A stretch of 7,498 bases of DNA from JAYVJM01 sp043769275 (GCA_043769275.1 JAYVJM010000033.1:1-7498); one strand, 5' to 3'; counted from the stretch's first letter, positions 1 through 6,399 are shown. The notes: generated by a model not told the origin, from the letters alone. Program-made: numbers and translations.

Positions 1-140
1 GTGCGTGGCGAAGTTGTTTATGCGTGCCCGGACGTTTGGTGCGCGGCCCGCAATCGCTTAGTCGTCAATCTTGAACCATTGGAGATTGTCTTATGGTTAT
101 CCGTGTGCCCGTGTTGTAGCGCAGGTTCTTGATTGCTACC

Positions 141-170
141 TTGACTGCGAATGGCTGGCTTTGCTCAAAT
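141..170 (+). promoter_or_regulatory. Weak sigma70-like promoter candidate for the operon
   Basis: TTGACT (141-146) matches five of six bases of the -35 consensus. It is followed after 18 bp by TCAAAT (165-170), which matches four of six bases of the -10 consensus. It lies on the right strand and 150 bp ahead of the first preferred start codon. A competing -10-like TAATAT at 220-225 has only a poor -35. Promoter consensus in this phylum is poorly constrained, so this is only a candidate. Confidence 0.2.
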
Positions 171-224
171 GCACTTTCTCAATACACCGTGCCTTTTTCA
201 TTTTTCAACGATCAGTACTTAATA

Positions 225-241
225 TCAGCCACTTTGGCTGA
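225..241. repeat. Perfect 7-bp inverted repeat, possible operator or leader hairpin
   Basis: TCAGCCA (225-231), a CTT spacer and TGGCTGA (235-241) form a perfect inverted repeat with a 3-nt loop. It lies 22 bp before an in-frame GTG at 264 and 79 bp before the preferred ATG at 321. No T-tract follows, so it is not a standard intrinsic terminator. It may be a repressor operator or a leader hairpin for the operon, but a 7-bp repeat can also occur by chance. Confidence 0.35.
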
Positions 242-320
242 CCAATAAATTGCTCGTTCATTAGTGTTGAGCAATTTCCCGGCTTACTTTGGCAACCGTC
301 TATACGCTCCAATTCTGACT

Positions 321-2603
321 ATGGCAGGACAGAAGTTCACTGTTGATACCCATTTATTCCGCGAACTCGGCCAACTGCTGGTTGGGCGCGATTCGACTGC
401 TTTGGTGGAGTTGATCAAAAACGCCTATGACGCCGATGCAACAAAGGTAATTGTTCACGGGCAGGATTTGAACGACGAGAACTTGGGAAAAATTGTTATC
501 ACGGATGACGGCGTTGGAATGGGAGAACAACAATTCAACGAGGGCTTCTTGCGCATTGCATCGCGGTTGAAAGATGACGGAGAGCGACGATCAGCACGGT
601 ACAAACGAAGATATACAGGAGCCAAAGGCATTGGACGGCTTGCCGCGCATAAACTCGCCAGATTCATTCACATTGACTCAATTCCTGATACAGAAAAATT
701 GGGGCAGAGTGCGCGGCCAGTAGTAGCCGATATTGACTGGGATTTGGTTGAGTCAAAACAGACGTTGGATGAGATAGAAGGCTCAGGAGCAATCACGGTC
801 AAAACTGAAAAATTCCCCCCAGACGTTAAGCCTGGAACGGTGATTGAGCTACGCAAGCTACGTCGCAAATGGACAGACGCTGAACGAACGCGTTTCTTTG
901 CTGAAGTGCAAACGTTCTCACCACCTAAATTACTCCTTGAACTTCCGGCTTCAGCCATTAGCAAGGAAGAGCTTCTTTTCGAACACCCCACGATAAGGGA
1001 TAGCATCAACACTGATCCTGACTTTCAGGTAGAACTGACTGGCGAGTTAGAAGTCGGTGAAGATTACTGGCAGTCTTTGGCGCAAGCGGCACAGTGGGTG
1101 ATTGAGATTGACGCTCGAAAAGCAGATGGAAAAGTGGTTTACAACATCATTCCAACCAGCAGTGGAAAGAAACAATTCCCTATAGCTGAAAAGCAATGTT
1201 ACAACCTAGACCATCCTAGCCCGGAAGTCGGGCCATTTTTCCATTCTCGTATTCTGATTCGTGGCGGCGGCAACATAAAAGGAGGAGAGAAAACTTGGCA
1301 AGACCGCGTGAGCGGAATCAGAGTCTATATGGAAGGTTTTCGCGTATTGCCATACGGTGAGCCGTTAGATGACTGGTTATCAATTGATGCAACCTATACC
1401 AATCGCCATAAAACGTTGACCTATCTTTCCGAGGTTGGATTTGAAGAGCCTGAGGATAAGCAGGAAGCTCTTTCATACTTGAGAAATAGATCGTATTTCG
1501 GCGCAGTCTTTTTGACTCTTTCCAATTCAGCTTCATTGCAAATGCTGGTCAACCGCGAAGGTTTCATTCCTGGAGAAGGTTACGAAAATCTTGTGCGGAT
1601 TGTGCGTACCGGGATAGACCTTTCAGTGCGTGTTCGAGCAGCGGCAAATAGGCCAGAACGCGAAGCGCGTAGCAAGCAACGGAAGTTGCCTGGCACGGAA
1701 GACGAACCATCGCGCTCAAGCCTGCGCCAGGATGTTGAAATGTCAGTGCGGCGCGCGGGTGAGTTGGCAAATGAAGCCCGTCAATTTGCCGCCGCAGGGA
1801 ACTTTGCCGCCGCTCAAGTTCGCATTGACCAAGCTGCCGCTCAATTCTCGCTCGGATCACAAACCTCAGAGCGGCTAATGACAGAAGGCGCGATGTTACG
1901 GGTACTCGCTTCCGTCGGGACCCAGATGACAGCCTTTGTCCATGAGATTAACGGGATTCTCGGTTCTGCGATGGCGTTGGAAAAGGCGGTCGCCAAGATA
2001 AGAGAGGATTCTCAATTACCTGCGGCGGCAAGAACTAAGTTGGGGCAACTCCACGCCGCCATTGGCGATCTTCGCCGCAGCGTCGAGCGTCAGGCTTCAT
2101 ATCTCACGGACGTTGTTTCTCCAGACGCTCGTCGCAGGCGTTCGCGGCAGAAACTGGTTGAGCGGTTCGACGCCGGAAAGCAGCTCGTCGAACACAGTGT
2201 GCAACGCCGCAGTATCAAGATCGTCAGCGAGATTCCGCAGGATTTGAAGTCGCCACCAATGTTTATGGCTGAGTTGACGTTGATCTTCTCAAACCTGCTG
2301 ACCAATGCCATAAAAGCCGCAGGCAATGACGGCAAAATTTATGCGCAGGCAAAAGCGCAAGAAAATGGCGACATTTTGTTTCGCCTTGAAAATACCGGGA
2401 CGGCTGTTGGCCTCGAAGAAGGTGAAAGATGGTTCAGGCCATTTGAGTCAACCACAGTTGAAACTGATCCGGTGCTTGGGCAGGGGATGGGAATGGGTTT
2501 GCCGATTACTCGTAATATGCTGGAGGAGTACGGGGCAACGATCAAATTTGTACGTCCCAGCCGAGGTTATGCGACTGCCGTTGAAATTATCTTTCCAAAG
2601 TGA
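321..2603 (+). CDS. Dual-GHKL sensor kinase: Hsp90/MORC-like ATPase fused to a histidine kinase core
   Basis: This 760-residue cytoplasmic protein has two GHKL ATP-binding domains. The N-terminal one resembles the Hsp90/MutL/MORC group: N-box with E30 and N34 in ELIKNAYDAD, G1 box DDGVGM at 62-67, G2 loop GAKGIGR at 100-106, and a GTVIEL strand at 172-177. About 300 residues follow that I cannot assign, then an Ala/Arg-rich helical linker at about 460-530. The C-terminal part is a histidine kinase core: H-box FVHEINGIL with candidate phospho-acceptor H541, N-box centred on N662, a degenerate G1 box (ENTG at 690-693), an F-box (WFRPFEST) and a good G2 box (GQGMGMGLP from 720). I see no membrane segment or input domain, so the Hsp90-like domain may be the sensor or the mechanical module. 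Start: ATG at 321 is chosen because the domain begins at once after it; an in-frame GTG at 264 would add 19 residues with no family resemblance. Neither has a clear Shine-Dalgarno. The stop is 9 bp before the receiver gene, which points to a shared operon. The domain calls are firm; a role in defence is inference. Confidence 0.93.
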   Translation: MAGQKFTVDTHLFRELGQLLVGRDSTALVELIKNAYDADATKVIVHGQDLNDENLGKIVITDDGVGMGEQQFNEGFLRIASRLKDDGERRSARYKRRYTGAKGIGRLAAHKLARFIHIDSIPDTEKLGQSARPVVADIDWDLVESKQTLDEIEGSGAITVKTEKFPPDVKPGTVIELRKLRRKWTDAERTRFFAEVQTFSPPKLLLELPASAISKEELLFEHPTIRDSINTDPDFQVELTGELEVGEDYWQSLAQAAQWVIEIDARKADGKVVYNIIPTSSGKKQFPIAEKQCYNLDHPSPEVGPFFHSRILIRGGGNIKGGEKTWQDRVSGIRVYMEGFRVLPYGEPLDDWLSIDATYTNRHKTLTYLSEVGFEEPEDKQEALSYLRNRSYFGAVFLTLSNSASLQMLVNREGFIPGEGYENLVRIVRTGIDLSVRVRAAANRPEREARSKQRKLPGTEDEPSRSSLRQDVEMSVRRAGELANEARQFAAAGNFAAAQVRIDQAAAQFSLGSQTSERLMTEGAMLRVLASVGTQMTAFVHEINGILGSAMALEKAVAKIREDSQLPAAARTKLGQLHAAIGDLRRSVERQASYLTDVVSPDARRRRSRQKLVERFDAGKQLVEHSVQRRSIKIVSEIPQDLKSPPMFMAELTLIFSNLLTNAIKAAGNDGKIYAQAKAQENGDILFRLENTGTAVGLEEGERWFRPFESTTVETDPVLGQGMGMGLPITRNMLEEYGATIKFVRPSRGYATAVEIIFPK

Positions 2604-2607
2604 GGGG
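2602..2607 (+). promoter_or_regulatory. Ribosome binding site fixing the start of the receiver gene
   Basis: GAGGGG overlaps the TGA stop of the kinase gene and sits 5 nt before the ATG at 2613. It decides for that ATG over the in-frame TTG at 2610. The overlap with the upstream stop suggests translational coupling of kinase and receiver, consistent with a need for balanced amounts of the two proteins. Confidence 0.6.
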
Positions 2608-2612
2608 ATTTG

Positions 2613-3755
2613 ATGGGAACGCCAAACATCTTGATCATTGACGACCAGCCTGAAGAACACAGCGGCCTGAAGCTATACCTCAAAGAGTCGGCCAAGGCAC
2701 AGGTCAATGTTTTGCACCCTCAGGACGTAGAAATTGACGACATACTAACCGCGCAGTTGGTACTCATTGACTACGGCCTTGATAACTGGCTAGAGCGAGA
2801 CAGCCTTGAATCATTAAGTTGCAAACCGAAAGATGGGTTGGCTTTGGCTTCCATACTGCGACGGCACATTTATGACCACGAACAGGCTTCGCCAACAGCT
2901 TTCGCACTTTATACCGGAAAGATTGACAATCTCTCCCACCCATTTCCGTCCAATGACCGCCAGCATACGCTCGCCAGCATTAACAATTTGGAGTGGGTCT
3001 TTCAAAAAGCAATGCCCGGCACCGAAGCAACTGTTTCCGATCGGATTGCCGAATTAGCTACAGCCGTGTTGAGGTTGCCGGCAAACTGGCCTTCTGATGG
3101 CGGTGACCAGCCAATGCGACAACTTGCCGACTTACTGGGCATTCGGTTCGACGACGAGGCGAATGAGCTTTTACTTCAAGATGTCGCCTCGTGCCTGCCG
3201 CCGATTCACGAACTGTCGCAATGGAGTCACGGTCTTTCTGTCTTGCGCTGGCTGCTTCAACGCATTTTGCCTTTTCCGTGTTTTTTGTGGGACAGCTACC
3301 ACTTGGCAGCGCGCTTTCGTGTTGACCATTCCGCATTGCTCAACGCGCTTGAAGGCGATAAGCCATTGCAGAAACAACTTGCTGATTGCGAATACAAAGG
3401 CCTGCTGGCGACTTTCCTTGGCCCACGCTGGTGGAGGTCGAAAGTCGAATCTTTTCTATGGGAGATCACGGATGGCAATTCTTCTGAAGTGGAAGCAGTG
3501 CGGGATGCAATTAGCCAGGCAGCAAATGAGGCTTTGCCAGCGAGCCTGCCACCTGACCACCCAATCGTATGTGTCAACGCAGACTACCAGCCGCTCAATA
3601 CTTTTTACCGAATGGAGGATGCGGTTCGGATTCGCCCGGATGATTGGCCCGCTTATGCAGATCAGGCTTGGATGCCTATTGAGTTAGCGAAAAGTGAGCC
3701 GAAACTGCATGCGCTGGTTATTCACGAAGACTTGGAGTTGCTGGATAAAATTTAA
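2613..3755 (+). CDS. Response regulator: receiver domain with an uncharacterised C-terminal region
   Basis: This is a 380-residue cytoplasmic protein. Residues 1 to about 140 are a receiver (REC) domain with the full active-site set visible: acidic pair D10-D11 after strand one (ILIIDD), phospho-acceptor D53 (LVLIDYGL), switch threonine T101 (FALYTG) and a probable conserved lysine K132. The insert between the fourth and fifth strands (about 102-125) looks longer than usual. The remaining 240 residues do not resemble a helix-turn-helix, GGDEF, HD or ATPase output domain. They are rich in Trp and Leu, with a hydrophobic stretch at about 208-232 (LRWLLQRILPFPCFLWD), an RWWR motif at 272-275 and a conserved-looking segment RPDDWPAYADQAW at 341-353. 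The hydrophobic stretch is broken by Arg and Pro and is not a good membrane helix. The upstream kinase is the obvious phospho-donor (inference from adjacency and matched motifs). The output is probably protein-protein signalling or an unrecognised effector activity. Confidence 0.9.
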   Translation: MGTPNILIIDDQPEEHSGLKLYLKESAKAQVNVLHPQDVEIDDILTAQLVLIDYGLDNWLERDSLESLSCKPKDGLALASILRRHIYDHEQASPTAFALYTGKIDNLSHPFPSNDRQHTLASINNLEWVFQKAMPGTEATVSDRIAELATAVLRLPANWPSDGGDQPMRQLADLLGIRFDDEANELLLQDVASCLPPIHELSQWSHGLSVLRWLLQRILPFPCFLWDSYHLAARFRVDHSALLNALEGDKPLQKQLADCEYKGLLATFLGPRWWRSKVESFLWEITDGNSSEVEAVRDAISQAANEALPASLPPDHPIVCVNADYQPLNTFYRMEDAVRIRPDDWPAYADQAWMPIELAKSEPKLHALVIHEDLELLDKI

Positions 3756-3756
3756 G

Positions 3757-4542
3757 ATGAGTGCTTCTTCCCCCTCAACATCACAAACCCACACTCAGTA
3801 TGATGGCCTCTCGTTTTCGTTCGCCAAAATGGAGCAGGAAATTGATAACATGCGCCTATTGGCAAAGCCTTTCCTTGAACGTGACTCGTTTGAGATGGTA
3901 ATCCCTGATTGGAAAACTCAACTCACGAATTTCAAAAATGGTTACTCGGATAAACTGGTGCGTTGGAGTATTGCAGAAGCAAAACCGATTCAGACGATAA
4001 TAAGTGAGGGCGAATATGAGCCGGGCGGGCGAAGGGGCAAGAACGTTTTCGGACGCATTAGCGGTTCGTGGGACATACAAACTCCCCAAGCCTCTCGAAG
4101 AAGTGATGCGAAAAAATCATTCATCCTTAATGGTTTGGCATCTACCGTGATCACAATTTGGGAACGGCTCGATGGAGAGCCGGAACCTCAGAAGCTCCTG
4201 CACTGGACTGTTGAAGTTGGCGATTCCGCTGCACCTGGATGCCATTTTCATACACAGATCAAATGTGGGATGGAGGATAAACCTATTTCTGTGCCGCGCT
4301 TACCAACCTTGTTGATGACCCCAATGGACGCTTTGGAATTTCTGTTGTCAGAGTTGTTTCAAGATGAATGGGGTAAGCACGTAGCGAAAGAGAATGACTA
4401 CTGCAAAAACTGGGCGAGTTGCCAAAGACCCCGCTTGACCAAGTTGCTCGAATGGCAATTGCAACAAGTTAAAAATGCTGGCGGTTCGCCTTGGACGTAT
4501 CTCAAAAAGCGGAAACCCGCAAGCAGTCTATTTCTCCCATAA
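3757..4542 (+). CDS. Hypothetical protein, third gene of the kinase-receiver operon
   Basis: I do not recognise this 261-residue protein. The ATG at 3757 starts one base after the receiver stop, and the reading frame is open further upstream (to 3694) only because it overlaps the receiver gene. There is no strong Shine-Dalgarno, so translation is probably coupled. The N terminus (1-20) is Ser/Thr-rich and probably disordered. Visible features are a basic, Gly-rich patch EPGGRRGKNVFGR at 88-100, a strand-like HWTVEVGD at 149-156 running into PGCHFHTQIKC at 160-170 (C162, H163, H165, C170), and a later C216/C222 pair. The Cys/His cluster could bind metal, but the spacing fits no zinc finger I know. 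No signal peptide, membrane helix, P-loop or PD-(D/E)XK pattern is apparent. Its fixed place in the operon suggests that it acts with the relay, as effector, adaptor or regulator. The reading frame is well supported by its packing; the function is open. Confidence 0.85.
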   Translation: MSASSPSTSQTHTQYDGLSFSFAKMEQEIDNMRLLAKPFLERDSFEMVIPDWKTQLTNFKNGYSDKLVRWSIAEAKPIQTIISEGEYEPGGRRGKNVFGRISGSWDIQTPQASRRSDAKKSFILNGLASTVITIWERLDGEPEPQKLLHWTVEVGDSAAPGCHFHTQIKCGMEDKPISVPRLPTLLMTPMDALEFLLSELFQDEWGKHVAKENDYCKNWASCQRPRLTKLLEWQLQQVKNAGGSPWTYLKKRKPASSLFLP

Positions 4543-4555
4543 GCCAAACGTCTGC

Positions 4556-6268
4556 CTATCTCGCTAACTTCTCAGCATCCTGCCGGTGTTGTCGTCTTCT
4601 GAGAAATAGCTGCTTACGTGCGGTTCTGATTTGGTCTAATTTTTTTGGAGTGAGTTGAGGGTTCACGTTCATTAAGGCTGCATCTACCGCTTCTGTAGCT
4701 TGTGCAATTTTATTCTGACGTAAGAGCGCATCCACTTGGCGAGCCAAAGGCTTGCTTATATCTGGTGGAAGCAGCGGTACTGCCAATTGCGCTAATTCTC
4801 TCGGCTCAAGTTTCAACACACCGCCACCATAGCTACGGCCAACTAACTCAGCACTCAATTGGCAAAGAGAAGAGAGCGTGCCCAACGCAAGGCGCGTCCA
4901 ATCAGAAGCGGGTCTTCTGTCTTTCCACGATAATTTGAGGATGTTGTTTGTGCAGGTACTCCCAGACTGATTAACGATCAAACGAGGCCAGGAAGCTGCC
5001 ATTATGGGCATAAACGCGGCTGGCGCATCGGCATGGGGGACGATATACCACGGGTCACGCACGCTGCATTTCCAAGCAGCTGGCACTCCATCTTTTTCGC
5101 CTTCTGCAATGTATTTGCGCAAAGTCTGAGAGGTTCGTGACAAGTTGGTCGGCGGATTAAGTAACAGACAATCTTTCCCTTGTTGCTTTAGCTTCTTAAA
5201 ATCAGACTTCCCGAAAACCAAGCCGGGAGCATAGGCGGCACGCTTAATAACAGGGAGGAAATACTTTTCAGAAATGGCTTTATTGTTTCTATCAAGCTCA
5301 GAAAGAATGAAATAGTTGTTACGGCCTGTTACTACGCCAATTCTTGTTCCTACCCAGTCACCCATCCGTATAATGTTGCTACCTGCCACAAGGTCATCAT
5401 AAAGCTGACACGTCTCTTCGTCCAAGATACTTCGCAACCAATCCCCATCACCATTTGACTCACCAGCCCACACTTTTTGCGTAGCCCCATTTCTCATCGT
5501 ATTTGCTAGTTCGATAACGGATGTAACTTGGCTAATACGAATGGATTGATTTGGTTGTCCCGCACCTTCAGCGCACACAATGACGGTTTCTTCTTGTGTG
5601 TTATCAAAAATTCTTTCCTGAAGTAAGTGTATACTGACTTGCTTAAAGCGGCTCGTAAGGTGGCCTTTTACCTCCGCTGCATAATCTGTATGTAGAAGCG
5701 CGCCCGGCAATATCATCGCGAGCTTCCCGCCTGGACGAAGGAATAAGGTTGAATAAAGTAGGAAATAGCCCCAGTAGCTCGCTCGCCCAGAAATAGGCAT
5801 CCCTGCTTCTTGTAACCTCCGAGCGGCTTTTTCCTGTAAAACTGAAGGGATGCTGTGGTAGCGAAGATATGGCGGGTTTCCTACAATGGCGCTAAAAAGT
5901 TGCCCTCCAAAGTTACTAATATCTAGGTCGAAAAAATCCCCCTTTATAAATTGTTGTGCTGTCGCACCGTTATCTATCAAGTCTTGTAAAAACACTTGAG
6001 CGTCAGGGTCAATATCAGCACCATAAACTTGAAGTTCAGGGCTGACGCTACCTTGGTTAAAAAGGGTAGTTCGTGCAGCTTTCAGAAATGCGCATCCGCC
6101 ATAACTTGGATCAAGAGCCGTATCTTGTGAATCAGTGATTGCCCAGTCTGTTAAAATCTGAGCAACGCTTTGCGGCGTATAAAAAGCGGCAAGTTTTTCG
6201 CAGTGCCGTTTTTGGATACTTTTGTTACTTGTCTGGATGGGCTTCTTAGTACTCGTCAATGGTTTCAT
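4556..6268 (-). CDS. N6-adenine DNA methyltransferase, gamma type (Eco57I/TaqI-like)
   Basis: This 570-residue enzyme should transfer a methyl group from S-adenosylmethionine to the N6 of adenine in a specific DNA site. Motifs appear in the gamma order: motif X FYTP (29-32), motif I LDPSYGGCAFL (52-62), motif II GADIDP (83-88), motif III KGDFFDL (109-115) and catalytic motif IV NPPY (131-134). Residues from about 290 to 500 form a TaqI/Eco57I-like target recognition region, recognisable from PVIKRA, WYIVPHAD and the NQSGSTCTNN stretch. The C terminus is basic. Motif I is unusual: the family norm is close to DPACGSGAFL, here with S-Y for A-C and G-C for S-G. Start: ATG at 6268 has a GGAAAA just before it; an in-frame TTG at 6313 would add 15 residues and has no ribosome site. 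It converges on the relay operon with 13 bp between stops. No restriction nuclease partner is recognisable in the window, so it is either an orphan or the self-marking part of a system with the relay genes (inference). Confidence 0.95.
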   Translation of the reverse strand: MKPLTSTKKPIQTSNKSIQKRHCEKLAAFYTPQSVAQILTDWAITDSQDTALDPSYGGCAFLKAARTTLFNQGSVSPELQVYGADIDPDAQVFLQDLIDNGATAQQFIKGDFFDLDISNFGGQLFSAIVGNPPYLRYHSIPSVLQEKAARRLQEAGMPISGRASYWGYFLLYSTLFLRPGGKLAMILPGALLHTDYAAEVKGHLTSRFKQVSIHLLQERIFDNTQEETVIVCAEGAGQPNQSIRISQVTSVIELANTMRNGATQKVWAGESNGDGDWLRSILDEETCQLYDDLVAGSNIIRMGDWVGTRIGVVTGRNNYFILSELDRNNKAISEKYFLPVIKRAAYAPGLVFGKSDFKKLKQQGKDCLLLNPPTNLSRTSQTLRKYIAEGEKDGVPAAWKCSVRDPWYIVPHADAPAAFMPIMAASWPRLIVNQSGSTCTNNILKLSWKDRRPASDWTRLALGTLSSLCQLSAELVGRSYGGGVLKLEPRELAQLAVPLLPPDISKPLARQVDALLRQNKIAQATEAVDAALMNVNPQLTPKKLDQIRTARKQLFLRRRQHRQDAEKLAR

Positions 6269-6320
6269 TTTTCCAGTTGTTGGATTGTTTCGCCCAAGCC
6301 TTTCGTAAAACAATGACTCG

Positions 6321-6347
6321 ATAGTAGACAGATTAAGGGAATGGCAA
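6321..6347 (-). promoter_or_regulatory. Weak promoter candidate for the methyltransferase gene
   Basis: On the minus strand TTGCCA (plus 6342-6347) matches five of six -35 bases. After a short 15-bp spacer comes TACTAT (plus 6321-6326), which matches four of six -10 bases. The -35 overlaps the left arm of the inverted repeat at 6336-6376, an arrangement that would permit repression at that repeat. The spacer is suboptimal and the match may be chance. Confidence 0.2.
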
Positions 6348-6376
6348 CCCGTACTATGCCATGATTACCATTCCCT
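6336..6376. repeat. Perfect 9-bp inverted repeat between propeller and methyltransferase genes
   Basis: AGGGAATGG (6336-6344) and CCATTCCCT (6368-6376) are perfect reverse complements separated by 23 bp. Inside and overlapping them is a second perfect pair, ATGGCA (6341-6346) and TGCCAT (6357-6362), so two alternative hairpins can form. The repeat lies 23 bp past the stop of the propeller gene on the minus strand and may act as its terminator, although the base run after the stem (TTAATCTG) is not a U-tract. It could equally be an operator for the methyltransferase, which reads away from it. Confidence 0.4.
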
Positions 6377-6399
6377 ATTGGCAAAATTATTTTACCGTC

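Larger units (their letters stand above)
1..320. other. Non-coding leader upstream of the GHKL/kinase operon
   Basis: I see no convincing gene here. Frame 1 on the plus strand is open from the window edge to a TGA at 130-132 (43 codons) and contains a Cys-rich end (CPCC), so it could be the tail of an upstream gene, but it matches no family I know and is too short to support. The rest has stops in all frames. It is mixed in composition: GC-rich in the first 60 bases, AT-richer from about 180 onward. It contains a perfect short inverted repeat at 225-241 and a weak promoter-like pair at 141-170, both listed separately. No tRNA, integrase or attachment site is apparent. Confidence 0.5.

Noticed and set aside
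1..132. Open plus-strand frame with a Cys-rich end, possible tail of an upstream gene
   Set aside because: Only 43 codons, no recognisable family, no start in the window, and no way to tell it from chance.
264..320. GTG at 264 as the start of the kinase gene
   Set aside because: The 19 added residues show no relation to the family, no ribosome binding site precedes it, and the GHKL domain begins directly after the ATG at 321. It cannot be fully excluded.
668..1012. Open frame opposite the kinase gene (and similar ones at 455-667, 1564-1860, 2090-2335)
   Set aside because: Low-complexity Ser/Arg-rich translations lying fully inside a clearly coding gene; these are antisense shadows.
3097..3687. 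196-codon plus-strand frame inside the receiver gene
   Set aside because: Overlaps the receiver frame completely and has a Cys/Arg/Thr-rich, non-protein-like composition; shadow frame.
321..4542. Assignment of the operon to Detocs
   Set aside because: Detocs uses a sensor, a phosphate-buffering receiver protein and a receiver fused to an effector; here there is one receiver, an Hsp90/MORC-like domain on the kinase and an unrelated third gene.
4569..4605. 7-bp inverted repeat near the methyltransferase stop as a bidirectional terminator
   Set aside because: It lies within the coding sequence, has a 23-nt loop and is not followed by a T-run on either strand.
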